Positions 17,682 to 25,662 are shown, counted from the stretch's first letter. The stretch is DNA of 64,000 nucleotides from Candidatus Lutibacillus vidarii (GCA_016717165.1 JADKGA010000003.1:1-64000), one strand, 5' to 3'. Numbers and translations: made by a program. The notes: a model not told the origin generated them from the letters alone.

Positions 17682-18053
17682 TCAGAGCGAGTCGATGAAA
17701 TTCGCCACGTTAGCGTCGGTCCATTCGACGGTTTGGACGCCCGCCAGCGCAGTCCGGTCATTGGAGTAGATCCAGATGCCTCGGATCTTCTTCCCCTCCT
17801 CCTTGGCGCACTGGATCTCCCACTTCTGACCAGATGACGTGAGCGAGTTCTTACTGACCAAAGCCACAATTCCGTCGGAGCGGCGAATCCGGGTGCGGAC
17901 CTTTTCTTTCCACTCAGTGTCGTACGGCTTCTTGACCGACATGTCGATGAACTCGTAGGGGTGGCGCGGGTGCAGGGATTGTCCCTTGAAGAGGTCCCGC
18001 ATCCTCTCGTCTTCGATCGCGAACGCGACGAATACAACCTTCTTGTCGGTCAT
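17682..18053 (-). CDS. ThsB-like TIR-domain protein
   Basis: The 123-residue single-domain protein begins MTDKKVVFVAFAIEDERMRD and continues PYEFIDMSVKKPYDTEWKEK and SDGIVALVSKNSLTSSGQKW, then EIQCAKEEGKKIRGIWIY. This is the small TIR-like fold of ThsB/DUF1863 proteins. Glu79, after GQKW, is in the position of the NAD-processing glutamate. ATG at 18053 is preceded by GGGAGAGTAATC, a good ribosome-binding site; the upstream extension to 18245 runs into the nrdJ region and is rejected. It is first in a tight three-gene operon. Such proteins turn NAD+ into signalling cyclic ADP-ribose isomers upon phage infection; that activity is expected, not shown. Confidence 0.8.
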   Translation of the reverse strand: MTDKKVVFVAFAIEDERMRDLFKGQSLHPRHPYEFIDMSVKKPYDTEWKEKVRTRIRRSDGIVALVSKNSLTSSGQKWEIQCAKEEGKKIRGIWIYSNDRTALAGVQTVEWTDANVANFIDSL

Positions 18054-18144
18054 GATTACTCTCCCATCGCGGCTAGGGCGTGAATGGCCCCGCAAGTTAC
18101 TTCGGTTGAACAGGGCTCGATCGACTGTAACCTCGTCACGAGAT

Positions 18145-18203
18145 GTTGGGGCCGCCCGCTGGACGAGCGGCCCCAACGTTGCATCCGTTGAATATGGCTC
18201 GCT
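18145..18203 (-). terminator. Right boundary hairpin and GTTGCATC repeat; also downstream of nrdJ
   Basis: Arms GTTGGGGCCGC (18145-18155) and GCGGCCCCAAC (18167-18177) pair perfectly around an 11-base loop. GTTGCATCCGTTGAATATGG and CTCGCT follow up to the nrdJ stop. As the first hairpin downstream of nrdJ it could terminate that gene. It also mirrors the structure and flanking sequence at 11388-11445 and so marks the probable right end of the erm element. No T tract is present. Confidence 0.6.
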
Positions 18204-18204
18204 T

Positions 18205-21093
18205 TCAGCTGCAGCCGCTGGTGCTCCCGCAGCCCTCGCACACATAGCACGACCCGGCCGGGCGCATCTTCGTCCCGCAGGTCAGGCACATCGGCGCGTC
18301 GGCGGCCTTGCCCTGGAACTTCTCGAGCAGCTCGGCGCTGGAGTGGACGTCCGAGGACGCCGCACGGGCCGCGGCCGCGCCGGTCCCGGAGATATCGGTG
18401 ACCGAGAGAGGTTTGGGCTCCGGAGCCTGGACGTGGGTCGTCGAGACCGACTGCGAGTAGCCCTCGAGCTCCTCCTCCAGCTCCTCGGCCGTCTCCTCGA
18501 CCGCCGGCGCGTACGAGCCGGTCTCGAGCTGACGGGCCCGCTCGGCGGCGGTGTGGATGCCCATGAACGAGCGGGTGTCGAAGTCGAGGTAGTCCAGCGC
18601 GAGGCGCCGGAAGACGTAGTCCATGATCGACTGCGCCATCCGCACGTCCGGGTCGTCGGTCAGGCCGGCCGGCTCGAAGCGCAGGTTGGTGAACTTCTCG
18701 ACATAGGTCTCCAGCGGCACGCCGTACTGGAGCGCGACCGAGACCGCCAACGCGAAGGCGTCCATCACCCCGGCCAGGGTCGAACCCTGCTTGCCGAGCT
18801 TGAGGAAGATCTCGCCGAGCCGGCCGTCGTCATACGTGCCGGCGGTGAGGTACCCCTCGGCGCCACCGACGGCGAAGGAGGTCGTCTGGGACATCCGGCG
18901 CTTCGGCAGGCGCTGCCGCACCGGGCGGTACTCGACGACCTTCTCGACCACCGGCGCCTCGACGGCGGAGTCGGCCTTGTCGGCCTTGGCGTCGGAGAGC
19001 GGCTGGCCGACCTTGCAGTTGTCGCGGTAGACCGCGAGGGCCTTCAGGCCGAGCTTCCACCCCTGGAGGTAGACCTCCTCGATCTCCTCCACGGTCGCCG
19101 ACTCGGGCAGGTTGACCGTCTTGGAGATGGCGCCGGAGAGGAACGGCTGGACCGCCGCCATCATCCGCACGTGACCCATCGGGGCGATCGCCCGGGCGCC
19201 CATCGCGCAGTCGAAGATCTCGTAGTGCTCCGGCCGCAGCCCCGGGGCGTCGATGACGTGACCCTTGTCGGCGATGTGCTCGACGATCGCCTCGACGGTC
19301 TCCTGGGTGTAGCCGAGCTTGGTCAGAGCCCGCGGGATCGTCTGGTTGACGATCTGCATCGACCCGCCGCCGACGAGCTTCTTGAACTTGACCAGCGAGA
19401 AGTCCGGCTCGATGCCCGTGGTGTCGCAGTCCATCATGAAGCCGATCGTCCCGGTCGGGGCGAGCAGCGAGGCCTGGGCGTTGCGGAAGCCGTTCTTCTC
19501 CCCCAGCGAGACGACCTGGGCCCAGGCCTTGGTCGCGGCGCGGTGGATGTCGCCGTCCATGGAGTCCATCGTGCGGATGTGGTCGTTGGCGCTCTGGTGC
19601 TTGCGCATGACCCGGTTGTGGGCGGCGGCGTTGCGCGCGTACCCGTCATACGGGCCGACGACCGCCGCGAGCTCGGCCGAGCGGCGGTATGCCGCCCCCG
19701 TCATCAACGAGGTGATGGCCGCAGCGAGCTGCCGACCGCTCTCGGAGTCATAGCCGTGGCCGGTAGCCATGAGCAGCGCACCGAGGTTGGCGTACCCGAC
19801 ACCGAGCTGACGGTATGCGCGGGTCGTCTCGCCGATCGCCTGGGTCGGGAAGTCGGCGAAGGTGATCGAGATGTCCATCGCCGTGGTGACCAGCTCGACG
19901 AGCTTCTCGAAGGTCGCGGTGTCGAAGGTGTTGTCGTCGCGGAGGAACTTCATCAGGTTGAGCGAGGCGAGGTTGCACGAGGAGTTGTCCAGCGACATGT
20001 ACTCCGAGCAGGGGTTGGACGCGGTGATCCGGCCGGTCTCGGGGTTGGTGTGCCAGGCGTTGATCGTGTCGTCGTACTGGATGCCCGGGTCGGCGCACTC
20101 CCAGGCCGCCTTGGCGATCTTCTCGAAGAGGGTCTTGGCGTCGACGGTGTCGATGACCTCACCGGTCAGCCGGCCGCGCAGACCGAAGGGCGCGCCATCC
20201 TCGACCGCCTTCATGAACTCGTCCGAGACCCGGACCGAGTTGTTCGCGTTCTGGTACTGGACCGAGACGATGTCCTTGCCGCCGAGGTCCATGTCGAAGC
20301 CGGCGTCGCGCAGGACCCGGATCTTGTCCTCCTCGGCCGCCTTGGTCTCGATGAACTCCTCGATGTCGGGGTGGTCGACGTCGAGGACGACCATCTTGGC
20401 CGCCCGACGGGTCGCTCCGCCGGACTTGATCGTCCCGGCGGAGGCGTCCGCGCCGCGCATGAAGGAGACCGGGCCGCTGGCCGTGCCGCCGGAGCTGAGC
20501 AGCTCCTTGGACGAGCGGATCCGGGACAGGTTCAAACCCGCGCCCGAGCCGCCCTGGAAGATCTTCCCCTCCTCGCGGTACCAGTTGAGGATCGAGTCCA
20601 TCGAGTCGTCGACGGAGAGGATGAAGCAGGCGCTGACCTGCTGCGGGCTCTGCGTGCCGACGTTGAACCACACCGGCGAGTTGAACGAGAAGACCTGGTG
20701 GAGCAGGGCGTAGGTGAGCTCGGCCTCGAAGGTGTCGGCGTCGGCGTCGGTCGCGAAGTAGCCGTTCTCCTTGCCCGCCTTGACGTAGGTGAGGACGACC
20801 CGGTCAATGAGCTGCTTGAGCGAGCGCTCCCGAACGGCGGTCCCGAGGGCGCCGCGGAAGTACTTCGTCGTGACGATCGTGCTCGCGTTGACGCTCCAGA
20901 AGTCGGGGAACTCGACCCCGCGCTGCTCGAAGATCGTCTCGCCGGTCTTCCAGTTGGTCTGGACGACGTCGCGGGACTCCCAGGTCACCTCGTCATAGGG
21001 GTGGGTGCCCGCGGTGGTGTAGATGCGCTCGACCGTCAGGCCCTTGCCCTTGGCCCCGCCTCGGCGTGCCCCGGTGCGTGCAGTCTCCGTCAT
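18205..21093 (-). CDS. nrdJ: Adenosylcobalamin-dependent (class II) ribonucleotide reductase
   Basis: The 962-residue protein starts MTETARTGARRGGAKGKGLT at ATG 21093, preceded by GGGAGG. It contains WFNVGTQSPQQVSACFILSV, NPCSEYMSLDNSSCNLASLN (active-site cysteine region) and LLAPTGTIGFMMDCDTTGIE. It ends in a cysteine-rich tail (MCLTCGTKMRPAGSCYVCEG, CGSTSGCS) that re-reduces the active site. It makes deoxynucleotides in the cytosol with or without oxygen, using vitamin B12. It follows nrdR by 100 bases on the same strand and would be repressed through the NrdR boxes upstream of nrdR. No cobalamin riboswitch was seen. Confidence 0.96.
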   Translation of the reverse strand: MTETARTGARRGGAKGKGLTVERIYTTAGTHPYDEVTWESRDVVQTNWKTGETIFEQRGVEFPDFWSVNASTIVTTKYFRGALGTAVRERSLKQLIDRVVLTYVKAGKENGYFATDADADTFEAELTYALLHQVFSFNSPVWFNVGTQSPQQVSACFILSVDDSMDSILNWYREEGKIFQGGSGAGLNLSRIRSSKELLSSGGTASGPVSFMRGADASAGTIKSGGATRRAAKMVVLDVDHPDIEEFIETKAAEEDKIRVLRDAGFDMDLGGKDIVSVQYQNANNSVRVSDEFMKAVEDGAPFGLRGRLTGEVIDTVDAKTLFEKIAKAAWECADPGIQYDDTINAWHTNPETGRITASNPCSEYMSLDNSSCNLASLNLMKFLRDDNTFDTATFEKLVELVTTAMDISITFADFPTQAIGETTRAYRQLGVGYANLGALLMATGHGYDSESGRQLAAAITSLMTGAAYRRSAELAAVVGPYDGYARNAAAHNRVMRKHQSANDHIRTMDSMDGDIHRAATKAWAQVVSLGEKNGFRNAQASLLAPTGTIGFMMDCDTTGIEPDFSLVKFKKLVGGGSMQIVNQTIPRALTKLGYTQETVEAIVEHIADKGHVIDAPGLRPEHYEIFDCAMGARAIAPMGHVRMMAAVQPFLSGAISKTVNLPESATVEEIEEVYLQGWKLGLKALAVYRDNCKVGQPLSDAKADKADSAVEAPVVEKVVEYRPVRQRLPKRRMSQTTSFAVGGAEGYLTAGTYDDGRLGEIFLKLGKQGSTLAGVMDAFALAVSVALQYGVPLETYVEKFTNLRFEPAGLTDDPDVRMAQSIMDYVFRRLALDYLDFDTRSFMGIHTAAERARQLETGSYAPAVEETAEELEEELEGYSQSVSTTHVQAPEPKPLSVTDISGTGAAAARAASSDVHSSAELLEKFQGKAADAPMCLTCGTKMRPAGSCYVCEGCGSTSGCS

Positions 21094-21193
21094 TGTTCTG
21101 GTCCTCCCTGACCCGTCGTCGTCCGCGTTCTCGTCATCTGGCTGAGCCCGTCGGTCGCGGGCCTGGTTGTCGTGCGCCCGCTGGGAGCGGGAC

Positions 21194-21694
21194 CTAGCTG
21201 TGCGTGCGCTGGTGCGCCCGCGGGGACGGTCCTCCCCCGTCCTCGGCGTCTTGCTCCACGCGGAGCAAGGTGATCGCCGACTCGAAGTCGTCGAGCGACT
21301 CGAAACTCTGGTAGACGCTGGCGAAGCGGAGGTAGGCCACCTCGTCGAGATGGCGCAGTGGCTCGAGGACGGCCAGCCCGACCTCGTGCGCATCGACCTC
21401 GGCGCTCCCGCAGGCCCGGATGCTCTCCTCGACGTGCTGGGCGAGCAGGGCCAGCTGGTCCTCGGTCACCGGGCGGCCCTGGCAGGCCTTGCGCACCCCG
21501 GCGATGACCTTCATCCGGCTGAACGGCTCGGTGGCCCCGGAGCGCTTCACCACGTTGAGGCTGGCGCTCTCGAGGGTGGTGAACCGGCGGTTGCAGCTCG
21601 GGCACTGACGGCGCCGCCGGATCGACAGACCGTCGTCGGCGGTGCGCGAGTCGATGACGCGCGAGTCGGTGTGGCGACAGAACGGACAGTGCAC
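21194..21694 (-). CDS. nrdR: Transcriptional repressor NrdR
   Basis: The 166-residue protein starts at GTG 21694 with MHCPFCRHTDSRVIDSRTAD; the zinc ribbon (CPFC...CPSC) is followed by RRFTTLE and an ATP-cone domain (VVKRSGATEPFSRMKVIAGV). NrdR senses ATP/dATP and represses ribonucleotide reductase genes. The C-terminus carries a short extra acidic and histidine-rich tail. It sits just upstream of nrdJ on the same strand; the upstream region has two matching boxes 32 bases apart. Confidence 0.96.
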   Translation of the reverse strand: MHCPFCRHTDSRVIDSRTADDGLSIRRRRQCPSCNRRFTTLESASLNVVKRSGATEPFSRMKVIAGVRKACQGRPVTEDQLALLAQHVEESIRACGSAEVDAHEVGLAVLEPLRHLDEVAYLRFASVYQSFESLDDFESAITLLRVEQDAEDGGGPSPRAHQRTHS

Positions 21695-21810
21695 CGAAGC
21701 CCTCCTTCGCGTCGTCGTCGACCGCCCTCCGTGCCGCCACAACCCCTCGCCCTGGGGACGAGGATGGGGATGGCCTGTGGATGACGTGTGGGTAAGCCTC
21801 CGCCACCTGG

Positions 21811-21858
21811 GGACTAGATGTGGACGACTTACATCTGTGTAACTACTAGATGTAGGGG
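21811..21858 (-). promoter_or_regulatory. Tandem NrdR boxes
   Basis: ACTAGATGT occurs at 21813-21821 and again at 21845-21853. Read on the coding strand these are ACATCTAGT repeats 32 bases apart, three helical turns, which matches the tandem NrdR-box arrangement known in Streptomyces. They lie about 120-160 bases upstream of nrdR in an AT-richer patch and would give autorepression of nrdR-nrdJ. Confidence 0.65.
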
Positions 21859-22066
21859 TAACTGTAGGTCGGCTCTGGGGGTAGGTCAAGAGCCCCGCGC
21901 GGTATGTCGCCCCGCGTGTCCAGGCCCGCGCTCAGCGCCAGGGATGGTCACTCAGGGCCGGAGGTCAGCGTGCCGGAGTCGTCGCTCCAGGCCTGCGGTC
22001 AACGACTCGGGATCGTCACTCCGGGCCCCCGGTCAGGGGCCCGGGATCGTCACTCCAGGCCCGAGG

Positions 22067-22477
22067 TCAGCGCCCCGGGATCGTCAGCACCGCCCCGGCG
22101 CGGACCGCCGTGGAGCTCATCGCGTTGGCCAGCTGGATGCGCGTGATGGCCTCATCCAGGGGCAGTCCAGGCAGCTCGGCGAGGGCGATCTGGGAGAGCG
22201 TCTGCCCCGCCTGGACCGTGATGGCGTGCCCCGGCGCGCCGACCCCAGCAGCGGTCCCGCGACCGGCCCAGGCGGTGAGCGCGAAGGCCACACAGACCGC
22301 GACCGCCAGGAGCGTGAGGGTCAGCCGGCCGGCACGGGTCACTCGCAGCCGAACCATTGCGGCGGGCTGTGGCGTCGGCACGACATGGAGGTGACGCTGC
22401 GGGCGGGCAGCCGGGCGACGCGACGGCGCCAGCACCGGCGCGGTCGCCGGAACGGGGGACCAGGTCACTGCGCTCAT
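22067..22477 (-). CDS. LysM-domain membrane-anchored protein next to lexA
   Basis: The 136-residue product has a proline-rich N-terminus, one transmembrane helix (LTLLAVAVCVAFALTAWAG) and a C-terminal LysM domain (ITVQAGQTLSQIALAELPGL, then IQLANAMSSTAVRAGAVLTI). This places a peptidoglycan-binding domain outside the membrane. It is divergent from lexA across a region with a LexA-like palindrome. This arrangement is conserved in Actinobacteria, and LysM-TM proteins beside lexA (YneA-like) can delay division during the SOS response; that role is inferred from context. Confidence 0.8.
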   Translation of the reverse strand: MSAVTWSPVPATAPVLAPSRRPAARPQRHLHVVPTPQPAAMVRLRVTRAGRLTLTLLAVAVCVAFALTAWAGRGTAAGVGAPGHAITVQAGQTLSQIALAELPGLPLDEAITRIQLANAMSSTAVRAGAVLTIPGR

Positions 22478-22515
22478 CGAGGCCTCCGAGTCGTGTGGGT
22501 CGAACGCGTGTGCGA

Positions 22516-22531
22516 TCGAACGTCTGAACGA
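22516..22531 (+). promoter_or_regulatory. Candidate LexA operator (SOS box)
   Basis: TCGAACGTCTGAACGA lies between lexA and the LysM gene. On the other strand it reads TCGTTCAGACGTTCGA and matches the actinobacterial SOS box TCGAAC(N4)GTTCGA at 10 of 12 conserved positions. A second half-site, GTTCGA, is at about 22546. Divergent regulation of both genes by LexA is expected. Confidence 0.5.
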
Positions 22532-22691
22532 TTAGTAGCACATCCGTTCGAGGAATGTCGAGACACGCTCGTACAGATGTTTGGTAAACGTGTACGAACG
22601 GCATACCCTGTTCTCATGTCCTGAAGCCAACCAGGGACCACTGACAACCCTCTGACCAGCGCTTTCACCGACCGACAAGCAAGGAGCAGCC

Positions 22692-23414
22692 ATGGCGGAG
22701 ATCCGGGCCCTGCCCGACCGTGAGCGCGGAGACGGCCTCACCGTGCGCCAGCGCCGGGTCCTCGAGGTGATCCGCAACTCGATCGACCGGCGGGGGTACC
22801 CGCCGAGCCTGCGCGAGATCGGTGACTCCGTCGGGCTGACCAGCCCGAGCAGCGTGGCACACCAGCTCGCCGCCCTGGAGCGGAAGGGCTACCTGCGCCG
22901 CGACCCCAACCGGCCGCGCGCGATCGAGGTCGTCTCCCCCGCCTCGACTCCCGGGGCCCGTGGCTACCGCGCCGGAGACAGCCACGCCCATGTCATCGAC
23001 GAGCCGGTCGACCCGACGGGCAGCGGCGACGCCCGGCCGGAGGCGTCATACGTGCCCGTCGTGGGCCGGATCGCCGCGGGCGGACCGATCCTCGCCGAGG
23101 AGGTCGTCGAGGACGTCTTCCCGCTGCCGCGCCAGATCGTCGGCGAGGGGCAGCTCTTCCTGCTCAAGGTGGTCGGCGACTCGATGGTCGACGCGGCGAT
23201 CTGCGATGGTGACTGGGTCGTCGTGCGCCAGCAGCCGACGGCCGACAATGGCGAGATCGTCGCGGCGATGATCGACGGCGAGGCCACCGTGAAGACCTTC
23301 CGGCGTCGAGACGGCCACGTCTGGCTCATCCCGCACAACCCGGCATACACCCCGATCGACGGCGACGCCGCCACCATCCTCGGGAAGGTCACCGCGGTCC
23401 TACGTCGGATCTGA
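22692..23414 (+). CDS. lexA: SOS repressor LexA
   Basis: The 240-residue protein begins MAEIRALPDRERGDGLTVRQ. The winged helix-turn-helix (RRVLEVIRNSIDRRGYPPSL, then REIGDSVGLTSPSSVAHQLA) spans about residues 18-80. The cleavage region is GRIAAGGPILAEE (Ala-Gly bond). The S24 protease Ser is in VVGDSMVDAAICDGDWVVV and the Lys in TVKTFRRRDGHVWLIPHN. It represses DNA-damage genes and self-cleaves with RecA-ssDNA. GGAGC before ATG 22692 supports the start. Confidence 0.96.
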   Translation: MAEIRALPDRERGDGLTVRQRRVLEVIRNSIDRRGYPPSLREIGDSVGLTSPSSVAHQLAALERKGYLRRDPNRPRAIEVVSPASTPGARGYRAGDSHAHVIDEPVDPTGSGDARPEASYVPVVGRIAAGGPILAEEVVEDVFPLPRQIVGEGQLFLLKVVGDSMVDAAICDGDWVVVRQQPTADNGEIVAAMIDGEATVKTFRRRDGHVWLIPHNPAYTPIDGDAATILGKVTAVLRRI

Positions 23415-23465
23415 ACCGCCGAATACCATTCGCGCGCGGCGCCGTTCGGATGCCAGGGTGAGTCG

Positions 23466-24275
23466 ATGACCACGCGGCTGCCCTTCGCCCACTATCTCGA
23501 GCACCTCGTCTCCGAGTCCGAGTTGTTCGCCGCCGCCCTGGCCGGCGTGCCGGCTGATCGCCCGGTGCCGACCTGCCCGGACTGGACGGCGATGGATCTG
23601 GCTCATCACCTCACCCAGGTGCAGTCCTTCTGGACCGCGGTCGTCAACGGCCCGCTGCTGACCAAGGGCCAGGTGCACCAGGTGCACGAGCCCGCGCGCG
23701 CGAGCACCCTTGGGCACCAGATTGACGACCTGCGCGCCGCCTCCGCCGCACTGGTCGCCGCGCTCGCCGCCACTCCCCCGTCCACGCCGGCGTACACCTG
23801 GTCCAGCGAGCAGACCGTGGGGTTCACCTATCGCCGCCAGGCCCTCGAAGCCTTGGTCCACCGCCTTGACGCCGAACTCACCGCTGGCGTGCGCACGCCC
23901 ATGGACCCGCAGCTGTGCACCGACGGCGTCGACGAGGCCCTGCGGGTGATGTTCGGTGGGTGCCCGCCCTGGGGCCGGATCACGCCGGCCGACGGTCTCC
24001 CGGTGCGCCTGACCGCGACCGACACCGGCGTCTCGTGGCTGGTCGGCCCGGCCCGGTTCACCGGCACCGATCCCGACGGAAAGTTCCACGACGAGCCCGA
24101 CATCCATGTCGCAGCGGAGGATTCAGGCGGTTTCGCGCCGGCGTCCATCACGGCCACGGCCGAGGACCTGTTGTGCTGGCTCTGGAGCCGACCCACTGTC
24201 GCCCCAGTGGAGCAGGCAGGGGAGGAAGACGCGCTGAGCCCGATCACTCAGATCCTGGAGCAGCCGATCACCTAG
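23466..24275 (+). CDS. Mycothiol-dependent maleylpyruvate isomerase-like (DinB superfamily) protein
   Basis: The 269-residue protein has an N-terminal four-helix-bundle metal-binding domain: PDWTAMDLAHHLTQVQSFW holds one conserved His and RRQALEALVHRLDAELTAG the other metal ligands. A C-terminal domain (ADGLPVRLTATDTGVSWLVG) completes the TIGR03083-type architecture. Members transfer or use mycothiol, the actinobacterial thiol, in isomerisation or detoxification; the substrate here is unknown. It is convergent with the Sir2 gene, with a repeat-rich spacer between. Confidence 0.8.
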   Translation: MTTRLPFAHYLEHLVSESELFAAALAGVPADRPVPTCPDWTAMDLAHHLTQVQSFWTAVVNGPLLTKGQVHQVHEPARASTLGHQIDDLRAASAALVAALAATPPSTPAYTWSSEQTVGFTYRRQALEALVHRLDAELTAGVRTPMDPQLCTDGVDEALRVMFGGCPPWGRITPADGLPVRLTATDTGVSWLVGPARFTGTDPDGKFHDEPDIHVAAEDSGGFAPASITATAEDLLCWLWSRPTVAPVEQAGEEDALSPITQILEQPIT

Positions 24276-24376
24276 AACCGGCCCACGAGGCCGCACACGG
24301 TCGGGACGGGGGGTATGTCTGCGCGGGCGCCCCCTCAGGGCCCACGGCCCGAGACACCTGGTCACCGCAGACTCGC

Positions 24377-24733
24377 TCGGGTGCCCCGGCTCGAGCCACG
24401 TCGACGCCCGAGAGCCGTTCAGGTCCCTCTGCTGCGGCCACCCAGGCGGCTGCAGCCACCTCGGGTGAGCAGAATAGACACCAGGACGTCGAATTCGCTC
24501 ACCCCAACGCGTCGACACCCAGAGGCCTCGATCCCCTCAGCACCCGAGCGGGCAACACGCTCAAGAGCCTTCGGCCCAAGCCACCCCGACGCCCGACACC
24601 CGCTCGGGCGCCCCCGCTCGAGCGACCTCGACGCCCGAGAGCTGCTCAGGTCCCTCAGCTGCGACCGCCGGGGCGGCTGCAGCCGGCTCGGGTGAGCAGA
24701 ATCGACACCAGGACGTCGAATTCGCTCACCCCA
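24377..24733. repeat. Degenerate tandem repeat with two copies of a 46-bp palindromic element
   Basis: A unit of about 227 bases is present twice. The best-conserved parts are 46-base elements at 24461-24506 and 24688-24733, which differ at one base. Each begins TCGGGTGAGCAGAAT and ends GAATTCGCTCACCCCA, so the ends form an inverted repeat (GGGTGAGC/GCTCACCC). Upstream of each lies a related stretch starting CTCGGG and containing CGACGCCCGAGAGC. The second copy overlaps the Sir2 stop codon. The spacer separates two convergent genes, so the palindromes could be bidirectional terminators or REP-like elements. No gene is seen in 24276-24725. Confidence 0.7.
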
Positions 24734-25616
24734 GAGCGGCGACGAGCCCACCAAGCGTCGGAGCGAGCGCAGCGTCGACCCGCAGCGACGCCTCCCCGTC
24801 CCCTCGGGTGCTCCCGCGCGTCACGATCCCCACCGGTATGCCGCGCGCCGCCGCCGCCCGGACGAACCGGTACCCGGACATCACCGCCAGCGAGGACCCG
24901 AGGACGAGCACCGACCGGCTCGACTCCACCGCATCCAGACACCGCTGCACCCGATCGCGCGGCACCGACTCGCCAAAGAAGACGACATCGGGCTTCAGCG
25001 TGTCCGCCCCGCAGACCAGGCACAGCGGCGCGTGAAATCCCGCGACGAGCGCATCCGCCAGGACAGTGTCCCCATCGGGACGGATCTGGCTGCTCACCTG
25101 AGACCCGTCCGGCGCGACCTCCCGCACGTCGTCGGCGAAGCCGGGGTTGGCAGCCGCGAGCCGCTCCTGGACCAGGCTCCGCGCCCTTCGGTCGCCGCAC
25201 GCTAGGCAGACCACCTCGGCGAGCGAGCCGTGCAGCTCAACCACCTCCGGCGAACCGGCGCGCTGGTGCAGTCCGTCGACATTCTGGGTGACCAGCTCGT
25301 CGACCAGTCCGAGCTGCTGCAGCCGCGCGACGGCATGATGCCCCGCGTTCGGCGCCGCGGCCCGGAACCGCTGCCAGCCCACGAAGGACCGCGCCCAGTA
25401 CCGCCGGCGCGCCGCACTCGACCCGGCGAACTCGGCATACTGCATCGGCGTGACCCGGCGGACCCCGTCCGGACCCCGGTAGTCGGGGATCCCCGAGTCG
25501 GTGGACAGGCCCGCCCCGGTGAGGACGAACAGCCCGCCCCCGCTCACCTGCTCGACAAGTCGCTCCAGCTGCTCGCGCGGTACGCCCGCCTCGGCGAGGG
25601 GTTGGGCGAAGGACAC
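24726..25616 (-). CDS. Sir2-family NAD-dependent protein deacylase
   Basis: The 296-residue sirtuin has the NAD-binding start FVLTGAGLSTDSGIPDYRGP, the catalytic segment TQNVDGLHQRAGSPEVVELH (His of VELHGSL), zinc cysteines in VVCLACGDRR and PLCLVCGAD, and LKPDVVFFGESVPRDRV plus VLGSSLAVMSGYRFVRAAAA. It removes acyl groups from lysines in an NAD+-dependent reaction. The insertion between the zinc pairs (about 45 residues) is typical of this bacterial class. It is divergent from the LysR gene. It is an ordinary cytosolic sirtuin, not a Thoeris or defence fusion. Confidence 0.92.
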   Translation of the reverse strand: MSFAQPLAEAGVPREQLERLVEQVSGGGLFVLTGAGLSTDSGIPDYRGPDGVRRVTPMQYAEFAGSSAARRRYWARSFVGWQRFRAAAPNAGHHAVARLQQLGLVDELVTQNVDGLHQRAGSPEVVELHGSLAEVVCLACGDRRARSLVQERLAAANPGFADDVREVAPDGSQVSSQIRPDGDTVLADALVAGFHAPLCLVCGADTLKPDVVFFGESVPRDRVQRCLDAVESSRSVLVLGSSLAVMSGYRFVRAAAARGIPVGIVTRGSTRGDGEASLRVDAALAPTLGGLVAALG

Positions 25617-25662
25617 CCTCGCAGTATGCCGCCTCGCCGATGACCATCACACTGGGAACCTG

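Larger units (their letters stand above)
11388..18203. mobile_element. Tyrosine-recombinase element carrying erm and a TIR-caspase-RyR operon
   Basis: This 6.8-kb segment sits between backbone genes (the DUF4304/DUF4375 pair and nrdJ). It contains a tyrosine recombinase, an XRE-type protein, a zinc-ribbon recombination-associated protein, erm with its leader, and three immune-type genes. Both ends show the same arrangement: a perfect GC-rich hairpin followed at once by GTTGCATC, four to five variable bases, GAAT, one base, TGGCT and a GCT. The left copy lies at 11388-11445 and the right copy at 18145-18207. The exact recombination points are not determined. The limits are inferred from these matching ends and gene content; an empty-site genome would define them. 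Confidence 0.6.

Noticed and set aside
17682..18245. Longer TIR protein starting at 18245
   Set aside because: The first 64 residues overlap the nrdJ end and hairpin and look non-coding; ATG 18053 has a good ribosome-binding site and matches the family start.
17986..21111. 1041-codon plus-strand open frame opposite nrdJ
   Set aside because: It is an antisense shadow of high-GC codon usage; its product is Arg/Gly/Asp-rich with no recognisable domain, whereas the minus strand encodes a complete NrdJ.
24377..24733. Repeat pair considered as a CRISPR remnant
   Set aside because: Two palindromic copies 227 bases apart, the intervening sequence is itself repeated, and no cas genes are nearby.
24726..25616. 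Sir2 gene considered as a defence (SIR2/ThsA-type) effector
   Set aside because: It has the full deacetylase signature with zinc cysteines and catalytic His, no SLOG or other immune domain, and sits among housekeeping genes.
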